DNA of 64,000 nucleotides from Chamaecyparis obtusa (lineage: Eukaryota > Streptophyta > Pinopsida > Cupressales > Cupressaceae): the NCBI GenBank assembly GCA_027943335.1, contig BSBK01009265.1, forward strand, positions 1 through 64,000, read 5' to 3'. Shown piece after piece: positions 46,050-58,599 of this stretch (its first letter is position 1; the number at the start of each line of letters is the position of its first letter). The translations under genes and the position numbers were made by a program. The notes below the pieces were generated by a model. The model made no database searches, was not told the origin of the DNA, and saw only the letters and a program-made list of their open reading frames with translations.

Positions 46050-47520
46050 TTTCTATTATGAGCAATATTACACTGGATGGTAGATACACTAGGGCTTATG
46101 GTTACCATTTCGTCCTTCTTAATCATCCATGGGGAAAAAGTTTTTTTGCCTCATTATTTACTCTGTTATATGAATGCTATTGTAAAAGATAAAAGGAAAA
46201 ATCCCCAAGGGGATCATGCTTTGCACCAAGGTTTGATGGTGCTCATTTATGACCATCTAAAAGCCAAGTAGATTATTCACTCTTTATCTCTGAATTCTAA
46301 GTCAGAGGATTATGAATTCCATGTATGAGATGGATTCCTCTTCTGAAGATAGAAAAGGGAAACATAAAATATCTTCTAACAAAAAGACTAAGGCTTCCAC
46401 CTTGAAAATGAATTCTAAGCCTAGGAGGAAAAATACCTTCATCGTTGAGGATTCCTCTTTTGAGGAGGAATAAGTGGGTGCTTTTGATTCAGACGAGGGT
46501 GAGCAAAGTAAGGCTAAAAAGAAAGCTCACACTCCTCAAAATAAAACTAATTTTGATAATACTACTGCTCAGGAGGAAAATGTCATTGAAATGGAGGAGG
46601 TTGATATGGTTGTCAAGATTATTAGTGGGTAGGATGAAGACAATGGTGAAGATAAAGAGGTTCAACTGAAGGATGTGGGGATTTAGGATAATACTTCCAT
46701 CCCGGTAGATGAATTGGGGGTGAGAAGTTTCACCAACACCATTGAGGGAATCATTGATGACGATGTGCATATCAAGGATGAGATGAAGGACTACCACAAA
46801 TGCATCCAAATTCTTGAGGCTATGGGGTTTGGCAAAGACAAATCTTTTTTGGAGAGCTTGGAGGAGATGACTAAATCTATTGAGCGTGCTGAAAACTTGA
46901 AGGATTTCTTTACTTCCAGATTTGATACCATAGAGAAAAGGATGTCTCACATTGATAATATGGAATAGAGAATGGTGGAGATGGAGACCAAAATGGCCAA
47001 GGTGGAGAATAATATGAAAAATGGGGGACCAGAGCTACAAGATTCTGAAAGTGTCAATTGAGCATGTCAGATATTGGTTGGTTAGTTGGAGCAAGAGAAG
47101 GAGTCTTAGGTTGCCGAGATGGATAAGGAAGCTGCTGATGATACCCTTGGACCAAGAAAGAGGACTATATCTAGGACCAAGAAAATAGCTAGCATGAAAG
47201 ACAAAGACTTGGAGGAGTTGAAGAATACTGCTATCAATATGGATTTAATGGTGATAAAAGCATCTGAACTACTTTAAAAAGTATAGTTTTCTTCTCTTTG
47301 GTCTTTCGGTTCTCTGTCCTATTTTGTTTGGTTACAGTCGGGCTACTATTTTTTGGGTTTGCTAGCTTTTTGTCTTGGCGACCATTTTGTTGTTCTAGTT
47401 ATGTTTCCTTTCTATTTTATGTTGTAACTATGTGGACTCTTATGGTTATCTACTTATGATGCAATCTTGGATGTAAAGGTTTCAGGTCCTTTAAAACCTA
47501 CTTTTCTTTTAATCAAAACT
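46050..47520 (+). pseudogene. Decayed coiled-coil coding unit, copy 1
   Basis: Frames at 46077-46271, 46445-46669 and 46714-46968 and the text up to 47275 read as one broken protein: a globular N-terminal part (FLPHYLLCYMNAIVKD, ALHQGLMVLIYDHLKAK), acidic and Lys-rich linkers, then a coiled coil ending near DKDLEELKNTAINMDLMVIKA. About 240 bases of T-rich 3' untranslated sequence follow, closing with GGTCCTTTAAAACCT and TTTAATCAAAAC. A shorter inverted copy lies at 47938-48532. I do not recognise the protein. It behaves like a retroposed unit, perhaps the first gene of a LINE or a retrocopied host gene. Confidence 0.45.
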
Positions 47521-47922
47521 AATGGGTTGCATGAGACAAATGTTCATTGCATCTATAATAATCATAAGAATCTATTCCTAGAACCTACCCAAAACTAACC
47601 ATTCACAATTCTTAAAAGATTTATTTTCTTTATACATACCAAAAGAAATATTTTAATTTAATAAAACTTAAAATTCTAATATCCCATTAAAGGCAACTAC
47701 AAACAAGATTGGTTTCTTTACATATTCAAATAATGTAAAGGACAAAAAAATTGACTGTAAAAAAAACAAGCATTGAAATATGATAGAAAAGGAATGGCAT
47801 GGAAGGGTGATGATAACTTCTAAAAAAATAAGGATGATCCTCTATAAAAGAAGCTTACCTCTGTGTTAAAAGGGTGATAAGCATAAATAAAATAAGGAGA
47901 TGAATGCATTCTTTGAGCTCTG
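47521..47922. other. Spacer between the two coiled-coil copies
   Basis: About 400 bases of AT-rich non-coding sequence; nothing else recognised. Confidence 0.5.
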
Positions 47923-47937
47923 CTAGGGATTTGTGTT

Positions 47938-48532
47938 TTGATTAAGTAAAAAAAGGTTTTGTAAGGACCCAGAACCTTTACAAATTACTTAAAGATAAAC
48001 CATTAAAAGTATTACATAGTCTGTGCCTTAGCACCCCAAAGCATAAAAAAACAACAACAAAGTATCTAGTTATAAACAAAAGGCTACACCAAAAGAAACG
48101 TAACATGACAACCAAACAAAAAGACATGACAACAAAAAGAGAGCTAAATACATTTCATAAGGTCCCTAGCCTGGACCACCATAATCTACATGTGATCAAC
48201 AAATTCCTTGAGCTCTTTCAGATCCTTGTCTTATTTGGTCTCAGTCTTCTTGGTACTTTCCCAAGTGTGCTTTCTAGGTCTGGTGGCCTCCTTCAGGTCC
48301 TTCGTCTCCTTGTCACCTTTGGTCTGCTCCATCTTATCAACCATGATCCTGACATGATTAGTGTAGGCCTTGAGGATGGCATGGATCTCCCTGATTTTTC
48401 TCATAGACTCCTCTAATTTCTCCACTCTTTTCTGCAAAGTGCCAAGCCTTCCTTCAAGGTCCCCATGAGTGACCTTAGCCTCTTTCTCTTTGAGGTGTTT
48501 TTCCAGATTAAAGACCTTATCCACCATAGTTA
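47938..48532 (-). mobile_element. 5'-truncated retroposed copy 2, with 15-bp TSD
   Basis: The 15-bp word CTAGGGATTTGTGTT occurs at 47923-47937 and again at 48533-48547, framing exactly this segment. On the minus strand it holds an ATG at 48527, a 98-codon coiled-coil frame (MVDKVFNLEKHLKEKEAKV) to a TAA at 48231 and, beyond that stop, DKDLKELKEFVDH. A 3' untranslated part homologous to that of copy 1 follows, ending TTAATCAA. A long TSD and 5' truncation are the marks of LINE-driven retroposition. Confidence 0.75.
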
Positions 48533-48649
48533 CTAGGGATTTGTGTTGAGTACTTGTATTCTAAGAATTTCCTTTTTATCTGTGTCAAACAACATTTATT
48601 GCTTGAATGAACATGGATTATAATGGATCTAGCCAACTTTAGCCCAACA

Positions 48650-49800
48650 ATTGATGTTGGTGTTGGATTTGTGGCAACAGAAGCTCATGGCGCCTCCAAG
48701 AAAATGACCTCAAAAATTTATTCTGAAAGTATTTAATGAGGAGTTCCATCCCATGATGTTGTGCTTCTTGTTCAATATTTTGATAATTCCTGTGAGTGGC
48801 TAGAAAAAAGTACTTTAATAGGCTATTTTGTGGGTAGAATCCATCCTAAAAACATGTTTCATGATTGGGTGGCCAAATCTTGGAATCTCTGTGGAGTTTG
48901 GCTTGATGGTGTTCAAAGCCTCACCAAGGTCTTTTTTTGTTCCATTTTTTAAACCCTACCCATGTCGAGCCTATCCTCTCTCATGGGTCATGGTTTGTTA
49001 GGTCTTCCCTTCTGGTTTTTTAACGTTGGTCTTGAGACTTCACTGACTTAGATGAAAAAAAGATAAGGGTTTATGTGTGGGTTGAGTTGCCTGGTCTCCC
49101 CTTACCTTGTTGGCCTTTCATGAAAACCATTTATTAGTTATTTGGAAAAGTTATTTATCTTGAAATTGACCATTTTTTAATTCTCATCCTCAAAAGTGGG
49201 TTTGCATTGAGGTTGATCTTTAACGCGGCCTCAAAGAAACTGTTGAGATTCAAGTAGGTGGTCACGCCTTCACCCAAAAGGTGATTCATTTGAATCTTCC
49301 AAACACCTTCTATTGGTGTAAGTCAACAGATCAAAAGATCAAGGACCGTCCTTTGGCTCTACTACAAACAAAATTCCCTTCTAAGGAAGTTGGCTCCCAT
49401 CCTACAAAGGGAGAGGAAAAGGATGAAGAAAAAAAGAATGAATGGACCACTATGGTTCATAAAGGAAATAACTCTTTAATTCAAAAGTAGTCCATCAATT
49501 CATCTTCTTAGCCGATGGTGGAGACTCTTCCCAAAAACCCTTATGCCTAGGTGGTTTCTACACATCATGGTTCAATGTCAAACCCTGACCAGTAGGGGAA
49601 ATACTTTACTACGAATGCTTCTTGGTCCCCTTGGGTTCACACTATGTAGGAAGCATCTTTTATTTTTACTTCACAATATTTGCATCATTCTCGCAACCCT
49701 TTTGGGCATGCTGAGAATGAGGATAGTAGCTCGAAGAAGCAAATATTTATCTCAAGAGATTCTCTTCCTAGCTTTAGAACTAGTTTAGATTTCTTGCATA
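48650..49800 (+). pseudogene. LINE ORF1-like protein (DUF4283 type)
   Basis: Blocks: VLLVQYFDNSCEWLEKSTLIG (48760-48825), WVAKSWNLCGVWLDGVQSL (48865-48925), a decayed middle, then VIHLNLPNTFYWCKSTDQKIKD (49280-49345), which is the usual place of a zinc knuckle; only one Cys of it remains. A basic and acidic linker (GEEKDEEKKNEWTTMVHK) follows. LINE ORF1 proteins bind the element RNA. Frames are interrupted many times. Confidence 0.65.
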
Positions 49801-49879
49801 ATAGTTTCTCCTCTCTTGGGGACAAGGATGACATGAAAGATGTTTTATCATGAATTAAATCTCCTAAAATGTTCGAGGT

Positions 49880-51219
49880 ATTACAGACCTCCACATAAAG
49901 TATAATGTAAGAGATGTCTGTCAATGTGTTTCTGGCCTGGTTATTTTTTTCCCCATGAGGTTAAGATTATTGATTTCACACTTTCTACAACATGTCATTT
50001 TATTTGACTAGATAGCCTTGTTTTTTCTTCTCACCATGAAGTTGGTCAAGGTAGATTCTCTACTCTCATTTCCCCTTCTTGGCATCCTTTTCTTGTTAAT
50101 CATGATTCAGACCCCATGCAAAGAGTTGTATGGGTTTTTCTATCAATCGACAATCATTATTTTGGGATAGTTAATTTGTATGCTCTCGGTGATGCTATTG
50201 AAAGATATCACCTGTGGAGATGGCTTACAGATTCTCTGCCACCTGCAACTTAGGTCATGTGTGGGGACTTCAATATGGTTGAGGTAGCTTTAGATAAAGA
50301 TGGTATATTACCTTTTTGATGGACAAATGGAGAGAGAGAAGCATGGTTCTATATGTGCAATAAATTGGGTCTTTTTGATCCCAACATTAACCGTTGCCAA
50401 CCTAGTGGGGTTTGGCACACGTGGTCTAATTTAGAGCTGGTTTTGACATGATTTTTAGAAGGCTAGAGTGTGTCATGATCTCGGTGCAATATTTTTTTAT
50501 TTTCTGAGGAGAAATACTTACCTATCATTCCTCTCATTGATGTGTTGGTGTCAGACCACTTTCCCATCACCTTTTGCATTGAATGATAGACAACAAAGGT
50601 GTGGCCTTACAAGACTTAGTTTTATCTGAACACGTCACTTTTGAGTCATCAACCCACTATGGCCCATATTCAAAAAGTTTGGAATTTGGAGCCTAGGCCA
50701 CATTAGCCTATATGATGGATTAAATGGTGGAATGATGTCATCACCTGCACAACACACTTTCTCCATATTTATGTCAGACAACTTGCTAGGTACCATAGGC
50801 ATTCCTATGGCATCGCTACTAAAGAGCTCCAAACAGCCAATAAAGCTTTGACTCTGGATCCATTCAATCTAGACTTGCAAGTTCGGCTCGCTCAACTTCA
50901 GCACCAGAAGAAAGTTGCAAATAATTATTTTTCTAGAGGTGCTCAGATCAAAGCTAGGCTCCATTGGCTAAAAGTGGGTGAAAGATCTTCCAAGGAATTC
51001 TTCTTGGCTTTGAGAGCTTGTCATTCCTTTATGGGGATTAAAAAAATAAAATAAGGCCAATCTATGATCACTGATCTTCCAGACATTTTACAAGCCTTTT
51101 TCTGTCACTATGAGGTGTTCACAAGGCATGTAAATTCTCCTGCTAGACCCCAAGCTCTAAAAGATTGCATGGCAGTGGTGCCTCAATGGCTTTCTGCGGC
51201 TGAACAATCCTTTTGTAAT
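49880..51219 (+). pseudogene. LINE ORF2, endonuclease and start of reverse transcriptase
   Basis: The endonuclease box CGDFNMVE is plain at 50260-50283. Around it the frame is broken by stops. The segment 50848-51219 has IKARLHWLKVGERSSKEFF, the usual link between endonuclease and reverse transcriptase, and ends at AVVPQWLSAAEQSF where the LTR-like insertion begins. Confidence 0.75.
51215..51219. repeat. Target-site duplication, left copy (solo LTR)
   Basis: GTAAT here and at 53846-53850. If the insert and one GTAAT are discounted, the LINE reverse transcriptase frame passes from one side to the other without a shift. Confidence 0.85.
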
Positions 51220-53845
51220 TGTTACCCAATTTTTCCTGTTCCATACAAATTTGACTATAGACTGAACTCCATCCAGAGGTCTGCATTTTAACCTTGTTGA
51301 GCACCTCTACAAATTTCATGGCCTTGTGTCCTGTCCTCTAGTCTCCACAATTATTCAAGCTCTTTGGTCTGATAGTCATTTAAAATTTGAAAAATCTAGC
51401 CGTTATAGAAAAAAACCCTCAAAACCCTTTAGCCTATTCTATTTTGCAGTTACCTTTTTTGGTCACTTAAGGGTTCATTTTCCCATGTGTGCTTTATATT
51501 CTAAGGTTAGGTTTCTTTCAGTCGTGAAATCTCTAAGCCCCGCAGAATATTCCTTTATATCTCCCAATCCCGCGAATACCCTTTGTTCGCAAGATCTCCC
51601 AGTCGAAAGACATATTCCTTTTTCTTTCGATGACTAAGCGATGATCCCTTCAGTCGAGTGATTGCTTAATGTTATCCAAAGCCACCAATCCTTTCCAATG
51701 ACTAGGCGACTGTGTTCACGTGATCTCTTATTCCTGGCGGTCAAGCCCTTAACACCCAGCGATCTGGCGAGTGGTTACCGTTTTGTTTGGCGGTCTCAAT
51801 TCTGGAGCAGTTAAAGTTTAGGCAAGATCGATGACTGTCGTTATACCATTAAAGTGAGATGCATGAAGTTTAAAGCTACGGTATAACGACAACCATCCGA
51901 TGAAAGGTTGAGGTTGTCAGTGGGTCCACTGCCATGTAGTCTGAGGTGTTTGATTCTTATTGGTCGAAGGCTAGTGATGTGGAGGTTTGTCAGAGCGGGA
52001 CCAGTGTGCTGTCTCAACTTTTGATCTAATGGTTGTTGCATGATCACATGGAATATTCTTATCCCCTATGATCATACGCCAGCCATTGATTCTACTTTAT
52101 CGCCAAGGCTCTATCAGGTGGGTGCTTGTGTTTTGACGTGCTCATATTTTATTGGTTGGCCAGATGATGACAAGGATTTGTCAGTGGGTTCGAGGATTTC
52201 TTAAGTGAGGTGGCAGTAAAATAAAAAGATCTATGATTGGCACATGATCTGGTGGAATATTCTGAGCTCATGAGATCATGCGACAACCGTTGATTAGGAA
52301 TCAAGCCTGAAGGAAAGCTAAGTAGGTCCTGTGCTAGATAGGTTCGAGGTGTCTGTAGTCGATCAATGGTATGATGACAGGTGGCAGGATGGGCCCAAGT
52401 TTGTAGTTTCAGTCGGGTGATCACCTAATCGAGTGAGAATATTCTTTTTCATCTAGCAACTATGCGATTCTCTCTTCAGTCGGGAAATCGCTCAATCGAA
52501 AAGAATATTCTGCAGACTTCAAGCGACTCGGTGACTATTAAGGTGGGATAAACGCTTGTTGCATAATCACCAGACCAAGCCAGAGTTAAAGAAATGATTA
52601 GGCGATTCAGCGACTAAAGGAAAAGGAAGGCCCGAGGTTAAAATATAAGCGGTGCCCGATAAAATAAAGGATCTGACGGCCATGTTTTAAAAGACCGATC
52701 AACTTTGAATGTCAGTCGTAGATGGATAAAGCTTGGCGCCACCTGTGATTGTTTAATCAATTTTAAAATTCAAATATCTAGAGTACCAAATTTGAATAGT
52801 TATGGCGAGCCCGAGTTGCAGAGAGGTAGATAGATCAAGGCGGCTTGTTTGCGGGTAGATTCAGTACAGGGATGGACACGCAAACAGTAATATGATTAGT
52901 TGGGATATTTTCATGAGCATTTATGATCAGAATTGATAGAGTTAGGGTTTGATTATTATATGAAAATCTGTAAACCCTAATTAGGTTTTGGCTCCTACCT
53001 GCGTGCAATAGAGGAGATGTATATATTAGTTTTTTGGAGCTTTTAAGAAAAAGAGTTTACGTTTTGTAAAAAAGAGATTTTCTTTTTGAGGAGTTATCCG
53101 AGGCATTCTTTCTGCCCTCTAGCTTCTGCATCTTGTAACCTTTCATTGATGTTTAGATATTGCAAAGGTTCTTTGTGACATTCTTTCTGTTCCTATACCT
53201 TCTTGTATAAATTTTCTCTTATTGAGTTAAATATATGTATGTTTTCAATGATATCTTAGGGTTCTTGATCCCTCTTTCAATCTGCAATTCATATGTATTC
53301 TTGTGGGTGATTTGATTTGAATGATCTTGTGGGTATACTTCAACTCCCTAACAATCTATCTCATTCCTATACCTATTTGCAGAAGTGGATGTCTATTTGC
53401 AGGTTATAGATTGTGTCCAATTCTTAGGAATGCTATTATTTGTGAAATTCTCTCTTTCCTTGAATAACCTCTTTCTATTGCAGACCCTTCTATGAAATAT
53501 TGATGCAAGCCTATTTAGTGAGTTGTGATCTCCTAGACCTAAGTTTATGCATTGATTTCATCCTCCATACTGAAATTCATACCATCATTTCGGTGTATCA
53601 CCTAGTAGGATAGTTTGCTTTCAGTTATTTCCCTTTCATGCAATCCTTCTATCCCTTTTCCCCTCAAGAATTTACTTTCCTATTGAGAAGCAAATTAAGG
53701 TGATTATCCAAGAGGAACCAGCCTAGAACCTGAAGGTCTCATCTCAGTTAGCATAGGTCCCACAACCTGGAGATGATTCCCATGTTATACTAAGTTATCA
53801 AGACCAAGAGAGCTTGAAACAAGGGTGCAAACTTAGTGTATAACA
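51220..53845 (+). mobile_element. Putative solo LTR, 2.6 kb
   Basis: Begins TGTTACCC and ends GTATAACA, with GTAAT on both sides. There is no coding domain inside. The left 1.8 kb has dispersed short repeats built on GTCGGGTGATC, GCGACT and GAATATTC. A TATATATT word near 53020 and the unique sequence after it fit a U3/R/U5 order on the plus strand. No internal primer site or second LTR is seen, so a solo LTR left by recombination is the simplest reading; a short non-coding element is the alternative. Confidence 0.7.
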
Positions 53846-56110
53846 GTAATAAACTTCTTACTATTCATGACCTTAAGGAAGCTATTTTTTCTATGGAATA
53901 TGATAAATCCTATGGGTATGATGGTTTCCCTTATGTGTTCTACAAGGCTCTCTGGGATTCTATTGGCCCCGCCCTTCATAAGGTCTATCTTGAAGCTTTC
54001 CACTCCCAGTCTTTGGGGTAAATTATCAATAGAGGCAACATCAAATTCATCCCTAAGGTAGGAGATCTTGAGGATATTTGTAATTGGAGGCCTATCACTC
54101 TGCTCAACATCTCTTACAAGATCATTTCCAAATCTTTAGCTCTCAAAATTCACCATATCCTACCTTTGATTGTGTGACCAGAATAGATTGAATTCATCAT
54201 ATCCAGGTTCATCCTTGACAACATTATTATTTTCTAGGAAGGAAAGGAGTGGACTTGGTGGTTGAACCAGAGAGAATTCTTTTTAAAGATTGATTTTGCT
54301 AAAGCTTATGATTGTATTGAATGAACTTTCTTTCTTTCCATGCTGCAAGCTCTTGGTTTTGGCCCTAGATTTATTCAATTCATGCAAATGTTAATTGGGG
54401 ATTCCTCTGCTTGCATTACAATTAATGGCCACCAATTTGATGCCTTTGGCCTTTTTAGGTCGATTCTCCAGGGTTTCCCACTGGCTCCTTCCTTATATGT
54501 TCTTGTTGCTAAGGGTTTTGGTTACCTCTTTGCCAATGCAAACTTTGTTGGTCTTGTCAGAGGAATTTGCCATCTTGAGTCACCTGCTCAACTTGTCAAT
54601 GGAAAATTCACCGATGATTCTTTCCTCACCTTCATTGAAAAGGAAGACAATGTTAAAGTTTTCTTGCAATGCCCTGACACTTTTTGTTTAGCCTCAGGCT
54701 TTTTCATTCAATGGCACAAGACTCAATTCTATAGGCAATCTTTTTCTTCCAGCTCTGCCTTGGATTCTTCAGTACAGCTGGAAGTGGTTACAACATGATG
54801 AGATATTTTTCTTCTTACGCATTCCTTTTGCCTTCCAAGCTTCACTAGTGAACCTCGGGAATGTGGTCTTAGCCAGAATCAAGAAAAAACTATCATACTA
54901 GATTACCGAGCCTCTTTCTCTGGCTGGTAAATTCCAGATTTGTTCTGAAGTGTTGACGACCACCCATGTTTATTATTCCTCGTATTGGGATCCTTCCAAG
55001 GCCTCTTACATAAAGCTTGAAAAATTACTGTGTAACTTTTTGTGGGCTTCTAGAGCTGATCATCATGGCTTTCACAGGGTTGTCTCAGAGTATTGTTTCC
55101 TTCCCAAGGCTTCTGATAGTCTTGGCCTTATTTCCACCCAAAAAAATAGTTTGGTCCTATGTGCCAAATGCGTCATCTAGGATTTGACTGGTGATGAGGC
55201 TTGGAAAATCTTATTGAGATTTTATATTTCTTTAGGCTTTCATGTTCATAGACCTATCAAGAAGGGGATTGGTTTTAAAACCCTTCTTATCATGAGAGAC
55301 CTAGTTCAAATCCAGGGTACTGTTGTTGCTAAAAGTATCTCGAGAGTCTGGGAAGATAGTATGGGAAGATATCAAGCCTTGGCTCCACTGGGCTAGAGAT
55401 GGATTTAGGGATGGACTTTCCATAAATCAACACAATATTTGGTGGTCACTACTTTTTCATCAGCAAGGGATTCCTCTTGCCAAAATCTAGGGGGTTAGTG
55501 CTCTATGTCTTCATAAATGTGGCATTAGAACCACCAAGGATTTGTTGTCTAGAGCTACTATGAGTCTTTGGTTGTGGGAGGACCTGCGAGTCCAGTTGTG
55601 TATATCACGCCCAGATCAATAAACTTTTGACTTGTTGGTCTCTACTTTTCCTTCACACATCTTGCATAAGCTTGACATTCAGTTTGTCAAGCCCTAGTGG
55701 AAGGACTAGAAATGGTATCCTTGGACTCCTCTCTTTAGTTAAAAATCCAAGATGGGTTATGACTAGATGGTTCTCCATCTACCGTTGGTTGCCAATCTTA
55801 ATCAAAGATGGCATTTTCAATCTTCTCAAAAGACTTGGAGGTTCCACTTTCTCACTGTTTGGGTTGTCATCGCAGATCCAAAAATCACACACTTTGCTTG
55901 GTGTGTTCTTTTTCGGGGGTGGCCTTTGGGCACCAAGCTTAAGCATTTGGGAGTCTCTAACCCTAGGTGCCCTTTTTGTGGGCTTCTAGAAACTTTTATG
56001 CACATTTTCTAGTTTTGTCGAAGAGCTCAACAATATTGGATCTGGATTCATGACTTTTTCATTCCTTTTAGACTAGAACCCTTTTCTTGGCACGTTGATT
56101 TTCTAGGTGA
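53846..56110 (+). pseudogene. LINE ORF2, reverse transcriptase and C-terminal zinc-binding domain
   Basis: Blocks in order: TIHDLKEAIFSMEYDKSYGYDGFP (KSPGPDGFP in active LINEs), ISYKIISKSLALKI, IDFAKAYD, SILQGFPLAPSLY, the catalytic box FTDDS (54604-54618; FADDT-type, both Asp kept), and a thumb part to about 55180. The C-terminus at 55870-56030 has ITHFAWCVLFRGWPLGTKL, CPFCG and ETFMHIF, the zf-RVT pattern, in a different frame. Many stops; clearly dead. Confidence 0.8.
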
Positions 56111-56940
56111 TTCACCCAGAATGCCTTTCAAATTTTCTCAGATATGACATGCTTTCAAGATGGAGATTTTATTCACTCACATCTTTTTTGATATTAATGT
56201 TTCAATGTATACTAAAGTTTGCATTTGTAATAATGTAATTATGCAGATATAAGTCCAGGCTGACAAGGTGGCCCACTTACAAGATCTTTTGCAACATTGG
56301 GGAAATGCCTCCTAAACACTTGCTAGAGTGCCATTGGATTCTACTTCTATAGACCACAATCCACCCTGTGGCCGCAGTTCATCCACTCGGCGTTCCCAGA
56401 CTCCTTGGTCTCAGGATCCTCATCACTCCTTTGGCGATGGAATTGCCTAGAGGTGTCACTTAGCTTTCCCACCATGTCGTGTTCTTTCCTTGGGTTGGCC
56501 TGCTACTACTCCTATTCCCGGTGGCTTTGATTGGCTTGACACTGGAAGATATTTTGTTTGGCCTTTTGTTTCTTTGGCCAAGTTTCCTCAATTGGCTTTG
56601 GCTATCTCTCCCATGAGGAAGGAAGGTGAAATGGAAAAAAAATAGAGAATTATGGTGATGGGTGGAATATTCTAGACCCTACCCCTAGCCCTGTTGATGT
56701 ATAGGACAATCTAGATGATAAAGATCCTCCCCCCTCCGTTGCTACGACATTGGTTCCCTGAAGGGTTATATGCTTTTTTTTATGAATAGTTGATATACTT
56801 GCAGTTTTCGGTCGCTAGCTAGATGACATTCGCAGGGTGATCTCGTATCCCTCAACTTTTTTTTGTAAATATGTACTTTATATTAAACTTTAATAAAAAG
56901 AAAACTATTCATAAAAAAATCAAAAAAATCAAAAAAGAGA

Positions 56941-58599
56941 AACGGTAACATCAGCACCAAGGCAGAGAAGTAGTAAATAACTAAGGCAATAGATTGGCCT
57001 TTGAGGTAGCATAAATTTATCAAGAGAACCCCATCATTGACGCCAAGAACAGTTAATAACATGCAATTTTAAATTCTCCATCTAGTGAATAAAATCGACA
57101 TACAAAGTTAGTGAAATAAAAAAACTTGACATGCTATAGCAGCATCCTTAAAACACTTTTTTTTTTCAAAAAGAGACAAAATATATTATGTTTGGAATTG
57201 AAGAATTCAGTGCCTAGCACGTAGAGAAGAAACAATCATAATAGTCATAAGAATTTCGTACCTTCAATATGAAAATGATTACAGAGGTGATCGAAACAAA
57301 CTTCCAATCCAAGATTATTCGACAAAACGTTTTCTACCAATTTTATTCCCCAAATTGATTCAATTCATAATTCATAGAAAATCCCCAAAAAATGAAATCT
57401 TTTTCTCTCAAAACATGCCCAAAATGAAGAAGAGAAAGACCATTTATTGCCAAAATCCGCTCAATATCATGCACAGAAAGAAGACTAAAAGCACCAGTTT
57501 CCTTTACTAAACTTTTAAACTTTTCCTTTTCTTGTTTATAAAAGAGTTTTCTTAGGTAAATGTTTAACTCAAAAATCATTTTAACTCAACTCACTAACCC
57601 TATTTCAATCTATTGTTTCTTCTCTACTAATAATGCCTATTAAAATCAATTAAATTGACCTTTCCTTATTAACTATAAATACAATTTGTTTAATTTTAAT
57701 ATTTGTAAAGTTAATCTTATAACATCCATGACAACATTAACGAAACCATAATAACAATATCATTGTTATAGTAATAGTAATAATAATTATATTATTTTCT
57801 TACTAATAATTTAATATATGTTATTAATGTTAAATTCATCAACCTATTAAAGTTTTATTTAGATGCATTGTTAATTTAATAAAATTAAATTTTCTTAATT
57901 TATCGTTATTAATGTTATGATGTTTTCTTTAAATAAAATATAACTTATGAGTAATTGATTTTATGTGTACTAATGAGTCAAATCTCTCAACATGATAGGT
58001 AAATGACGACAAGGTGTACACGAACATAACCAATGAAACAAATAAAGCAAGGTGCAAACCGAAAACAAAAGAAGGGAAATGTGGGACTGAAGTCCATCTC
58101 CGTCAACCACTATTTTTTACTGAGTGGAGGCATGCTCAGTCTTGCCAATTCAAGGGAGACATGCTTAGTACTTGTAAATGCACCACAAAGATGAGGCATA
58201 CATACATATACATATACAGATAGTAGTAGACAAGGAGGAGGAGTGTGACATCGTGTGGATCTCCTAAAGAAGTGACTACGACTTCCTCCCCACATCCTAC
58301 AGACATGCTAGATAGGATAAAATATAAAGTAATAATCAAATTTTGTTAGTATTTTTAGTACAATGATAATCGTGATCACATAAGAATAATGAAGACATAT
58401 AAATTGTCATCTATGATAATGTAACATAATCAGAACATATAAGTAAACATGAGAGAATGCAGTGATATCATATGAATATCAAATCCATATGCACAAGTGA
58501 ACATAGCATCATACTACAATAACATCCGTAATCATCAAATATCATAGGAAGTAAACGTAGTGATCATGTCTAAGAACCATAGTATCAACATAAGCACTG
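56941..58599. other. AT-rich stretch with one candidate coding fragment
   Basis: Mostly non-coding and very AT-rich (57600-57960). The only stretch with protein-like composition is on the minus strand at 57263-57579, listed separately. Repeats and LTR ends were not seen. Confidence 0.45.
57263..57579 (-). pseudogene. Possible fragment of a host gene exon
   Basis: The minus-strand frame from ATG 57579 gives 78 codons with balanced composition (KEKFKSLVKETGAFSLLSV). After a one-base shift near 57345 the text goes on (LVENVLSNNLGLEVCF, DHLCNHFHIEG) to a donor-like GTACGA at about 57262. The pattern faintly recalls the N-terminal part of 2-oxoglutarate-dependent dioxygenases (ETGAF block, then NLGLE), but the iron-binding core is not present. 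It could equally be chance. Confidence 0.25.

Larger units (their letters stand above)
48600..56940 (+). mobile_element. Decayed LINE-type non-LTR retrotransposon
   Basis: A first protein with a DUF4283-like N-terminus, an endonuclease, a reverse transcriptase and a zf-RVT C-terminus follow in the order usual for plant L1-type LINEs, all with many stops and frameshifts. The element ends in an A-rich tail (AATAAAAAGAAAAC, then ATCAAAAAAATCAAAAAA, about 56890-56936). A 2.6-kb LTR-like insertion (51220-53845) splits the reverse transcriptase. The 5' end is uncertain. Confidence 0.8.

Noticed and set aside
58110..58339. Overlapping minus-strand frames
   Set aside because: Two frames of the same stretch are equally open and the composition is random; no family is recognised.
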